Source: Bacteroides sp.
GTDB taxonomy: Bacteria > Bacteroidota > Bacteroidia > Bacteroidales > Bacteroidaceae
Length of the DNA stretch: 6,245 bases
Direction: 5' to 3'
Assembly (NCBI GenBank): GCA_019417975.1
Contig: DYCT01000131.1
Location: forward strand, 1 to 6,245
The notes beneath the pieces are model-generated. The model had not been told where the DNA came from. It worked only from the letters and a program-made list of their open reading frames with translations, and did not search any database. Positions 1 through 6,118 of the stretch are shown in pieces. The position numbers and the translations under genes were made by a program. Positions within the stretch are counted from its first letter, which is position 1. Each line of letters starts with the position of its first letter.

Positions 1-55
1 AAATTATTCGGAGAAAATATTAATATAAATGTTTAACCTTAAAAACGATTGAGCT

Positions 56-1549
56 ATGTCTTTTAATTTTATAACTGCCGAGGAAGCTGCAAGATTAATT
101 CACCATGGTGATAATATAGGTCTGAGTGGTTTTACACCTGCAGGAACCCCGAAAGCTGTGACAGCAGCTTTGGCTAAAATTGCTGAGGAAGAGCATGCTA
201 AAGGTAATCCTTTCCAAATAGGTATTCTTACTGGTGCTTCTACCGGTGAATCGTGCGATGGTGTGTTGTCGAGAGCTAAGGCTATCCGCTATCGTGCACC
301 TTATACGACTAATACTGATTTTAGAAAAGCAGTCAACAATGGCGAGATTGCTTACAATGATATTCATTTGTCGCAAATGGCGCAAGAGGTGCGTTACGGC
401 TTTTTGGGAAAAGTAAATATAGCTATCATTGAGGCATGCGAAGTTACTCCCGATGGTAAGATTTATCTGACTGCTGCCGGAGGTATTGCGCCTACACTTG
501 CTCGTTTAGCCGATAAAGTGGTTGTAGAGTTAAACAGTGCACATAGTAAGAATATGATTGGTTTGCACGATGTGTACGAACCGCTCGACCCTCCTTACCG
601 TAGAGAGATTCCTATTTATAAGCCGAACGACCGTATCGGTACTGAATACATACAGATAAATCCGGCTAAGATAGTAGGAGTGGTAGAAACCAATCTGCCA
701 GACGAAGCACGTGGCTTTACCGATCCGGATCCGGTAACAAACCAGATAGGTCAGAATGTTGCCGATTTCCTTATTGCTGATATGAAACGTGGCATCATAC
801 CTTCTACCTTCTTGCCTTTGCAGTCGGGTGTAGGTAATATAGCCAATGCTGTGTTGAGTGCATTGGGACGTGACAAGACAGTGCCTGCTTTTGAAATGTA
901 TACTGAAGTTATTCAAGACGCGGTAATCGATTTGATGCGCCAAGGCCGCGTGAAGTTTGGTAGTACTTGTGCTTTGACCGTTACAAACGAGTGTTTGGAT
1001 GGTATTTATCGTGATATTGATTTCTTCCGCGATAAGCTCATCATTCGTCCATCGGAAATCTCCAATAACCCTGAAGTAATTCGTCGTTTGGGTGTTATCT
1101 CTATGAATACAGCCATCGAAGCGGATATTTACGGAAATATCAACTCTACACATATCGGTGGTACGAAGATGATGAATGGTATCGGTGGTTCGGGCGACTT
1201 CACGCGCGACTCTTATATCTCTATCTTCTCTTGTCCTTCGGTTGCCAAAGAAGGCAAAATCAGTGCTATTGTGCCGATGGTTTCGCATGTCGATCATAGT
1301 GAGCACTCTGTCAATGTTCTGATTACCGAGCAGGGTATTGCCGATTTGCGTGGTAAGAGTCCGGTGGAACGTGCTCATGCCATTATTGAGCATTGTGCTC
1401 ATCCCGACTATAAGAATATTCTTTGGGACTATGTAAAGAAGGCAGTGAAAGGCCAGACTCCGCATGTTCTTTCTGCTGCTTTGGCTATGCATGACACTCT
1501 TAATAAGAAGGGCGATATGCGTTTGATTAACTGGGCTGATTATATGTAA
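56..1549 (+). CDS. Class I CoA transferase, acetyl-CoA hydrolase/transferase family (probably succinate- or propionate-linked)
   Basis: This enzyme moves CoA between acyl-CoA and free carboxylates in the cytoplasm. In Bacteroides-type fermentation the likely pairs are succinyl-/acetyl-CoA or propionyl-CoA/succinate. The 497-residue product has the usual length for the family. An N-terminal acetyl-CoA hydrolase/transferase half covers about residues 1-215 and a C-terminal half about 320-475. QSGVGNIANAV lies at 256-266. The motif YTEVIQD at 282-288 holds the expected catalytic glutamate, Glu284, which forms the glutamyl-CoA thioester in this family. NTAIEADIYGN begins at 351, MNGIGGSGDF is at 373-382 (oxyanion-hole/CoA-binding glycines) and TEQGIADLRG at 424-433. 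No signal peptide is present. The ATG at 56 has an A/T-rich leader and no strong Shine-Dalgarno, as is normal in Bacteroidetes; its promoter is not recognisable in the 55 upstream bases. An intrinsic terminator follows, so it is probably the last or only gene of its transcript. Family and active site are sure; the exact acyl donor cannot be read from sequence. Confidence 0.95.
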   Translation: MSFNFITAEEAARLIHHGDNIGLSGFTPAGTPKAVTAALAKIAEEEHAKGNPFQIGILTGASTGESCDGVLSRAKAIRYRAPYTTNTDFRKAVNNGEIAYNDIHLSQMAQEVRYGFLGKVNIAIIEACEVTPDGKIYLTAAGGIAPTLARLADKVVVELNSAHSKNMIGLHDVYEPLDPPYRREIPIYKPNDRIGTEYIQINPAKIVGVVETNLPDEARGFTDPDPVTNQIGQNVADFLIADMKRGIIPSTFLPLQSGVGNIANAVLSALGRDKTVPAFEMYTEVIQDAVIDLMRQGRVKFGSTCALTVTNECLDGIYRDIDFFRDKLIIRPSEISNNPEVIRRLGVISMNTAIEADIYGNINSTHIGGTKMMNGIGGSGDFTRDSYISIFSCPSVAKEGKISAIVPMVSHVDHSEHSVNVLITEQGIADLRGKSPVERAHAIIEHCAHPDYKNILWDYVKKAVKGQTPHVLSAALAMHDTLNKKGDMRLINWADYM

Positions 1550-1574
1550 TTTGTTTTCAACTAATAGAAAAGAT

Positions 1575-1608
1575 AAACTGCACGGGGATGCCTCTCTGTG
1601 CAGTTTTT
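1575..1608 (+). terminator. Intrinsic (rho-independent) terminator after the CoA transferase
   Basis: AAACTGCAC (1575-1583) pairs perfectly with GTGCAGTTT (1598-1606). The stem can extend inward by four more pairs, two of them G-T wobbles (1584-1587 with 1594-1597), leaving a six-base loop. A run of five T closes the right arm (1604-1608). It lies 25 bp after the CoA transferase stop codon and only 16 bp before the next gene's ATG, so it separates the two plus-strand transcripts or attenuates readthrough into the LD-carboxypeptidase gene. Confidence 0.85.
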
Positions 1609-1624
1609 GTTTAAAACAGAGGTT

Positions 1625-2548
1625 ATGGATGAATTGATATTTCCACCTTATCTTCGGCAGGGAGATAGGGTTGTGATTCTTTCTCCTTCGGGAAAGATAG
1701 ACAAACATTTTTTGGCTGGTGCGCGTGCGCGGTTGCAGTCGTGGGGATTAGAGGTGGTCATTGCTCGTTATGCTGATGGCGAGGCAGGACGTTTTGCCGG
1801 AACGGTAAAACAACGTACGGCCGATTTTCAACGTGCGTTGGACGATGAGCGAGTCAAAGCCATTTTGTGTAGTAGGGGAGGATATGGAGCGGTTCATCTG
1901 GTTGATAAGCTTGATTTTACAAATTTCAAGCAACACCCCAAATGGCTGTTGGGGTATAGCGACATTACTTTGCTCCATGCACTTATGCAGTATCATGGTT
2001 ACGTTTCTCTTCATTCGTTGATGGCCAGACATCTCACAGTCGAGCCCGAGGATGACCCTTGCACAGTAGCGCTTCGCGATTTGTTGTTCGGTAAATTGCC
2101 TGCCTATCGGTTTGAGGGGCATAAGTTGAACCGCAAGGGAGAGGCGCGTGGCATTTTGAGGGGAGGAAATCTCTCTGTGCTTTATGGGATGCGTGCTACT
2201 CCCTACGATGTAGTACCACAAGATACCATTCTTTTTATAGAGGATATTGGAGAACGTCCTTATCACATTGACCGAATGATGTGGAATTTGAAATTGGGAG
2301 GGGTATTGGAGCGTCTTTCCGGATTGATAATCGGTCAGTTTACAGAATACGAAGAAGACAAATCCTTTGGAAAGGAAGTTTATGAGTTGATAGCCGATAT
2401 CGTGAAGGAATACAATTATCCGGTTGCTTTTGGATTTCCGGTAGGACATGTTTCTGCCAATTACCCGATGGTTTGTGGAGCTACGGTAGAGTTGAAGGTG
2501 ACAAAGAAAGCGGTCGATTTAAAAACATTAGGACCTGAAGTGGACTAA
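1625..2548 (+). CDS. S66 family muramoyltetrapeptide (LD-) carboxypeptidase
   Basis: A predicted cytoplasmic serine peptidase that removes the terminal D-Ala from L-Lys/mDAP-D-Ala tetrapeptides during peptidoglycan recycling (LdcA role). The Ser-Glu-His triad of family S66 is visible at the expected spacing: Ser112 in LLGYSDITLLH, Glu206 in FIEDIGERPYHIDRM and His275 in GHVSANYPMVCGA. SRGGYGA (83-89) is the conserved glycine-rich segment before the nucleophile. The N-terminus, PPYLRQGDRVVILSPSG, is the standard family opening, with no signal peptide. The ATG at 1625 gives 307 residues, typical of LdcA. An in-frame GTG at 1598 would add nine residues, but it lies inside the right arm of the upstream terminator stem and is rejected. 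The immunity-type relative MccF also has this triad, but nothing nearby suggests a microcin locus. No good promoter is visible between the terminator and the ATG, so expression may rely on terminator readthrough or a weak promoter. Confidence 0.93.
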   Translation: MDELIFPPYLRQGDRVVILSPSGKIDKHFLAGARARLQSWGLEVVIARYADGEAGRFAGTVKQRTADFQRALDDERVKAILCSRGGYGAVHLVDKLDFTNFKQHPKWLLGYSDITLLHALMQYHGYVSLHSLMARHLTVEPEDDPCTVALRDLLFGKLPAYRFEGHKLNRKGEARGILRGGNLSVLYGMRATPYDVVPQDTILFIEDIGERPYHIDRMMWNLKLGGVLERLSGLIIGQFTEYEEDKSFGKEVYELIADIVKEYNYPVAFGFPVGHVSANYPMVCGATVELKVTKKAVDLKTLGPEVD

Positions 2549-2563
2549 TTGCCGAAAGATTGC

Positions 2564-2571
2564 TACTTTTG
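2564..2571 (+). promoter_or_regulatory. Bacteroidetes -7 promoter box for the M28-sufE unit
   Basis: TACTTTTG followed by C matches the Bacteroidetes housekeeping sigma -7 consensus TAnnTTTG at every fixed position. It lies 15 bp after the LD-carboxypeptidase stop codon and 20 bp before the M28 ATG, leaving a short A-rich leader. The -33 element (TTTG) is not convincing: the nearest TTG (2549-2551) is too close. I infer a promoter driving the M28 gene and sufE. Confidence 0.6.
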
Positions 2572-2591
2572 CACGAAAAGGAAAAGAAAGT

Positions 2592-3599
2592 ATGAAAATA
2601 GGAAAAAAAATAGCGAATGCCTTTGTCTGTATGGCTGTTTCCGGACTTTGTATGGCTTGTGGAGCCGATAAGGTAAAGACAGAAAAAAAAGGTGCCAATG
2701 CCAAACAAGAGGTGACAGTAGCTGTTCCGGAATTCGATGCCGACAGTGCTTATCAATATGTAAAGGAACAGGTCGATTTTGGTCCGCGTGTACCCAATAT
2801 GAAAGGGCATGTGGCGTGTGGACAATATTTGGCCGATAAGCTGGAGGCTTACGGAGCTCAGGTATACAATCAGTTTGTTGATTTGACTCGTTATGACGGA
2901 CAGGTGATGAAGTCACGCAACATCATTGGCGCTTACCGTCCGGAATTGAAGAAGCGTGTTGCTTTGTTTGCTCATTGGGATACACGTCCATGGGCTGATA
3001 AAGATGCAGATGCTTCTAAGCATCATACACCGATATTGGGAGCTAACGATGGCGCCAGCGGAGTAGGAGTACTTCTGGAGATTGCTCGCCAGTTGCAGAA
3101 ACAGGCACCTGCTATAGGAATTGATATTGTTTTGTTCGATGCCGAAGATTCGGGTGCTCCCGATTTCTATACCGGAACTCATCAAGATACTTATTGGTGC
3201 TTGGGTTCACAATATTGGTCACGTATTCCGCATACCGAAGGTTATCATGCCCGTTTTGGTATTTTGCTCGATATGGTAGGCGGTAAGGGAGCTCGTTTCT
3301 ACAAGGAAGCTTATTCTCTCCGATGTGCCAAGTCGGTGGTTAATAAGGTTTGGCAGGCGGCTGCCGAGGCCGGATATGGCTCTTATTTCATACCCGAAGA
3401 TGGAGGAGGTGCTACCGACGACCATTTGTTTGTGAACGAGATTGCCGGAATCCCGACGGTCGATATTATTCCGATGGATGAAGATTATGGCTTTGGGGCT
3501 TTCTGGCATACAGTAGGCGACAATATGGAGGTCATAGACCGGGCTACCTTGAAAGCCGTGGGACAGACCTTGTTGCATATTATTTACAATGAAAAGTAA
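2592..3599 (+). CDS. M28-fold glutaminyl-peptide cyclotransferase-like lipoprotein
   Basis: A zinc enzyme of the M28 fold that most resembles type II glutaminyl cyclases, which turn N-terminal Gln into pyroglutamate. The N-terminus is a lipoprotein-type signal (KIGKK, hydrophobic stretch, then LCMAC with Cys23), predicting an envelope-anchored, periplasm-facing protein; the lipobox is imperfect because Cys20 occupies -3. The family opening YVKEQVDFGPRVP is at 56-68. Metal-site candidates in order are HWD (His128, Asp130), Asp153 in GANDGASG, Glu185-Asp186 in LFDAEDSG, Asp227 in LLDMVGG and His278 in TDDHLF. FWHTVGDN (304-311) resembles the WHTxxDN segment of animal glutaminyl cyclases, favouring cyclase over aminopeptidase. 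Length (335 aa) is normal for bacterial members. Asp186 occupies the position where animal cyclases have a zinc-binding Glu. A general M28 aminopeptidase remains the alternative. The gene has its own -7 box and sits 12 bp upstream of sufE, so the two are probably co-transcribed. Confidence 0.85.
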   Translation: MKIGKKIANAFVCMAVSGLCMACGADKVKTEKKGANAKQEVTVAVPEFDADSAYQYVKEQVDFGPRVPNMKGHVACGQYLADKLEAYGAQVYNQFVDLTRYDGQVMKSRNIIGAYRPELKKRVALFAHWDTRPWADKDADASKHHTPILGANDGASGVGVLLEIARQLQKQAPAIGIDIVLFDAEDSGAPDFYTGTHQDTYWCLGSQYWSRIPHTEGYHARFGILLDMVGGKGARFYKEAYSLRCAKSVVNKVWQAAAEAGYGSYFIPEDGGGATDDHLFVNEIAGIPTVDIIPMDEDYGFGAFWHTVGDNMEVIDRATLKAVGQTLLHIIYNEK

Positions 3600-3611
3600 A
3601 AGCATAGAAAA

Positions 3612-4034
3612 ATGACGATCAACGAAGCACAGGATGCAGTAATCGAAGAGTTCAGCAGTTTCGACGACTGGATGGACAAATATCAGTTATTGATAGACTT
3701 GGGTAATGAGCAGGAACCGCTCGACCCGCAATATAAGACAGAGCAGAATCTGATTGATGGTTGCCAAAGCAGAGTGTGGTTGCAAGCCGACGAGGTAGAT
3801 GGTAAGCTGGTGTTTAAAGCCGAAAGCGATGCACTGATAGTGAAAGGTATCATTGCTTTGCTCATTCAAGTCGTTTCGGGACATACACCGGACGAGATTC
3901 TGGAGAGCGACCTTTATTTCATTGAAAAGATTGGCTTGAAAGACCATTTGTCTCCTACTCGCAGCAATGGATTGCTCGCCATGGTGAAGCAGATGCGTAT
4001 GTATGCATTGGCATTTAAGGCAAAAGAGTCTTAA
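3612..4034 (+). CDS. sufE: SufE family cysteine desulfurase sulfur acceptor
   Basis: A small cytoplasmic protein (140 aa, normal SufE length) that takes persulfide sulfur from the cysteine desulfurase SufS and passes it to the SufBCD scaffold for Fe-S cluster assembly. The signature GCQSRVW places the active cysteine at residue 51, the same number as in E. coli SufE, preceded by the usual LIDLG...L region and followed by a SufE-type C-terminal half (GIIALLIQVVSGHTPDEIL, then GLKDHLSPTRSNGLLAMV). No sufS, sufB, sufC or sufD is in the window, so this is an orphan sufE in position. It follows the M28 gene by 12 bp and is probably co-transcribed with it. The TAA stop lies inside a CTTAAG hexamer, the same core that is repeated downstream in the 22-bp array. 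Confidence 0.95.
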   Translation: MTINEAQDAVIEEFSSFDDWMDKYQLLIDLGNEQEPLDPQYKTEQNLIDGCQSRVWLQADEVDGKLVFKAESDALIVKGIIALLIQVVSGHTPDEILESDLYFIEKIGLKDHLSPTRSNGLLAMVKQMRMYALAFKAKES

Positions 4035-4054
4035 GTGTTTTTTACCTCAATTTT

Positions 4055-4186
4055 TGGAATCTCTTAATAGACCCTGAAAAGTATCTTAAGATACTTGGCG
4101 AAATATCTTAAGATACTTTGCCATTTATCTTAAGATGTTTGGCGGTTTCTCTTAAGATACTTTTGGGTTGAACCTAATATGCTCGT
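4055..4186. repeat. Tandem 22-bp repeat array of CTTAAG-centred palindromes
   Basis: Four strong units occupy 4077-4098, 4099-4120, 4121-4142 and 4143-4164. Their CTTAAG cores start at 4085, 4107, 4129 and 4151, a spacing of exactly 22 bp. Decayed in-phase units flank them: CTTAAT at 4063 and CCTAAT at 4173. Each unit is roughly TATCTTAAGATACTT plus a linker. Unit 1 holds an 18-bp perfect palindrome, AAGTATCTTAAGATACTT (4079-4096). Unit 2 with its linkers (4097-4122) forms a 26-bp near-palindrome, with GGCG on the left answered by TGCC on the right. Unit 3 (4120-4143) is likewise framed by GCC and GGC. The array fills most of the gap between the convergent sufE and acyltransferase genes. There is no T-run directly after the stems, so it is not a standard intrinsic terminator. 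Function is unknown: hairpin-based transcript end or buffer, a row of binding sites about two helical turns apart, or a minisatellite. Confidence 0.9.
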
Positions 4187-4269
4187 TTTGAGGGCTATAA
4201 GAAAACAGTCTTTCTAAGGTAAAAAACGAACGGAAAAGGGCTGATTTCGGAAGCTGTTTTTTCGTAGTT
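4187..4269. other. Remainder of the convergent intergenic gap; weak bidirectional terminator candidate
   Basis: No gene is visible here. AAAAAAC (4221-4227) can pair with GTTTTTT (4256-4262) around a 28-base interior, and AAAACAG (4202-4208) can pair with CTGTTTT (4254-4260). Either would give a T-run on the 3' side; the first is symmetrical on both strands, as a shared terminator for two convergent genes might be. The stems are almost all A-T and the interior folds poorly, so this is only a candidate for ending the sufE and acyltransferase transcripts. Confidence 0.25.
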
Positions 4270-5322
4270 TTATAAATACTTGAGGTGAAGTTTATGGGCT
4301 ATGCGTTCTATTGCTATGCTTATAGCAAGGACTACCGTCAGTTTAATGACAGCCAAAAGATAGCTGTTGGTGGAAGGTAGTATCCCTGTTATTAGGAAAA
4401 AGATTGGTAAGTGGATGCACATCAATCGAAGGCTGTGTTTACCAATAAATGCAAATGTTCGGGTCACAATAGCGTTTTCTCCAATCAGCTGGAATAGCCA
4501 TCCTAACAATAAAGCCTCTCCTAATGCTGTAACCGATTCTATAAAGATAGAAAGAGCACCTAAGTCGCCATATTCTCTGACCGATGGATTGCTTCCTCCG
4601 TTGAAATGGCATAGTACCAGATAAAGTACAGTTATCCATATATAATGAATTCGGTATTTTTTCTTTAGCAGGTGGAACGAATGCATATAGGTGCATTTTC
4701 CATTAATCATACAGATTAAGAAAAAGAAAGAAACATCCAAGCTCCAAGGCAATAGGATGGGGAGGTGCCGCATGGCTATGGATAGGATGAAACACAAGAT
4801 TACAGCCCCTGATGTATAGGTTCTACTCTCTTTTATCCGGCAGAATACATACCATCCTAAATAGGTGACGAACATGGCAGTAGCAAACCAAAGAGGAGCA
4901 TTTTGTTGTAAAAGAAAAATATTGTTGCCGGTATTTAGTGGGTACAGACAATAGCGTGAATAAAACAAACCGATGAAAGCAGAAACGTTGAATGTGCGAG
5001 CCAGAATGCAGAAAGCAAAAAAGAAGGACAGACCATAGAAGAAGTAAGGAATCAGCAGCCTTTTTGCTTTCTGGCCGACAAGTGCTTTAAACCCTTGTTT
5101 GTGGGCAGTATATCCTGCTACGATAAAGAAGAGTGATACACAGCCGTTTCCCAAATAGGGAGGTAATTCACATATATGTGATATCATTACCAGAAGAATG
5201 GAAATGCCTTTTACAGCATCGAGCCACTGCCATCTGGATTTAGGTTTGTTTATCGTTTCCATGTTTGGATTTCTGTAATATTCAGCATTAGAGAGTGTAA
5301 AAGTACGATATGTTTTCGGCAT
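4270..5322 (-). CDS. Acyltransferase 3 family integral membrane protein
   Basis: A multi-pass inner-membrane protein that probably O-acylates (often O-acetylates) an envelope sugar or glycan; the substrate cannot be read. RWQWLDAVKGISILLVMISH (30-49) is the family's opening, with Arg30 and the candidate catalytic His49 at the end of the first membrane helix. It is followed by FFIVAGYTAH and the KRLLIPYFFYG motif near 86-96. About ten hydrophobic segments follow, ending in the typical GKHSLRLMCIHLPIF and a last helix. The start is uncertain. The ATG at 5322 directly abuts the TAA of the upstream dipeptidase gene and is in its frame, giving 350 aa. An internal ATG at 5262 (Met21, 330 aa) gives a more family-like N-terminus and follows a near -7 box TACTTTTA (5305-5298). 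I keep the longer form because its ATG touches the preceding stop, which suggests translational coupling, but the shorter is about as likely. It is probably co-transcribed with the dipeptidase gene. Confidence 0.88.
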   Translation of the reverse strand: MPKTYRTFTLSNAEYYRNPNMETINKPKSRWQWLDAVKGISILLVMISHICELPPYLGNGCVSLFFIVAGYTAHKQGFKALVGQKAKRLLIPYFFYGLSFFFAFCILARTFNVSAFIGLFYSRYCLYPLNTGNNIFLLQQNAPLWFATAMFVTYLGWYVFCRIKESRTYTSGAVILCFILSIAMRHLPILLPWSLDVSFFFLICMINGKCTYMHSFHLLKKKYRIHYIWITVLYLVLCHFNGGSNPSVREYGDLGALSIFIESVTALGEALLLGWLFQLIGENAIVTRTFAFIGKHSLRLMCIHLPIFFLITGILPSTNSYLLAVIKLTVVLAISIAIERIAHKLHLKYL

Positions 5323-6066
5323 TTATTTGATTATTGGATAGTTTTTGCGTGCCGTGTTGCGGTCAGTCCAGTTGAAGTGCCACCATTCGGTGGGAAGAAC
5401 GCGGAAACCGGCTTGTAGCATGATGTTTCGCAAGAGCAACCGATTGTTTTGTTCTTCTTGGGTGATGCGCCCTGAAGCCACCAGTTGTTTTTCGTTTGTG
5501 ATGTGTGCTTCTACCCCTAAGTGGTCGACCTGAGTTCCCATTGGAAGTGGTTTCCCGGCATCATCGACGATGCTTACGTCCACTGCCAGTCCGTAGTTGT
5601 GTAATCCGCCTCCATGAGCCGGATTCGATACATATTGGTATTGTGGGGTACCTTTTACTTTGTCCCACATCTTTTGTTGTACTGATAGCGGTCGGGCAGC
5701 ATCGTAAATGATAAGGCTATATCCGTGATGTCTTTTCTGCAACAGCTGTTGCGCCTTTAAAAGACTATTCAGAGCATCGGGGTGTAAGTAAGCTTCGTGT
5801 AAGTCTTCATAGAGCACTGTACCGGTGAAATTGTCGCGACGGGTATACATAAGGTCAATAACAAAAGAGCTGTCTGCTTCGGCAATATTGATGAGTCCTA
5901 AAGAGTCGAGGTAGCGTGCTGTTTGGCTTAGAGCCTGTGGAACAGGTGGCAACAAGAGGCTATCGGGCGTCAGAGATACCTTGTGTACTTCCGTTGCCGA
6001 TGGTTGGGGTGAGGGATGTCCGCATCCGATGAGGCAACAGCAACAGAGGGCAAACAGTATTTTCAT
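5323..6066 (-). CDS. VanX/DdpX-type D-Ala-D-Ala dipeptidase (M15D) lipoprotein
   Basis: A predicted zinc dipeptidase cleaving D-Ala-D-Ala or related peptidoglycan-derived dipeptides. The VanX-type site is complete: Arg125 in YDAARP, zinc ligands His156 and Asp163 in LHNYGLAVD, and EWWH at 227-230 supplying catalytic Glu227 and zinc ligand His230. The N-terminus MKILFALCCCCLIGC is a lipoprotein signal with lipobox LIGC, so Cys15 should be lipidated and the enzyme should face the periplasm; the run of four cysteines before the lipobox is odd. Residues 16-60 form a Pro/Ser-rich linker. Its 247 aa exceed the roughly 200 of cytoplasmic VanX, mostly because of this leader. Without vanH, vanA or vanRS nearby, and with an exported product, vancomycin resistance is not implied; turnover or scavenging of wall peptides is likelier. 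The start at 6066 is set by the signal peptide. A -7 box lies 53 bp upstream, and the acyltransferase gene follows with no gap. Confidence 0.92.
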   Translation of the reverse strand: MKILFALCCCCLIGCGHPSPQPSATEVHKVSLTPDSLLLPPVPQALSQTARYLDSLGLINIAEADSSFVIDLMYTRRDNFTGTVLYEDLHEAYLHPDALNSLLKAQQLLQKRHHGYSLIIYDAARPLSVQQKMWDKVKGTPQYQYVSNPAHGGGLHNYGLAVDVSIVDDAGKPLPMGTQVDHLGVEAHITNEKQLVASGRITQEEQNNRLLLRNIMLQAGFRVLPTEWWHFNWTDRNTARKNYPIIK

Positions 6067-6118
6067 ATTCTATTCTTTATAGGTAGAGGTTGTAGCCTAT
6101 ATAGCAATCGGCTTTTTG

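Noticed and set aside
1..55. Promoter for the CoA transferase
   Set aside because: The 55 bases are AT-rich but contain no TAnnTTTG box; the nearest, TAACCTTA, lacks key positions. The promoter may lie outside the window.
1598..1624. Upstream GTG start for the S66 peptidase
   Set aside because: The GTG is inside the right arm of the terminator stem and the nine added residues are not family-like; the ATG at 1625 gives the standard N-terminus.
530..1708. 392-codon open frame on the minus strand opposite the CoA transferase
   Set aside because: Its translation resembles no family and is low-complexity in character, and it lies opposite a gene with a complete active site. It also runs through the terminator into the next gene, so it is an antisense shadow.
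1748..2449. 233-codon minus-strand open frame opposite the S66 peptidase
   Set aside because: The plus strand carries the full Ser-Glu-His triad and family motifs; the minus frame shows no signal peptide, motif or promoter.
4079..4096. Insertion-sequence end or attachment site
   Set aside because: The palindrome belongs to a tandem array; no transposase, integrase or flanking target duplication is visible.
4063..4178. CRISPR array
   Set aside because: The repeats are contiguous 22-bp units with no unique spacers of 30 bp or so, and no cas genes are present.
5323..6066. Vancomycin resistance determinant
   Set aside because: The VanX-type active site is present, but the protein is a predicted exported lipoprotein and no vanH, D-Ala-D-Lac ligase or vanRS lies nearby.
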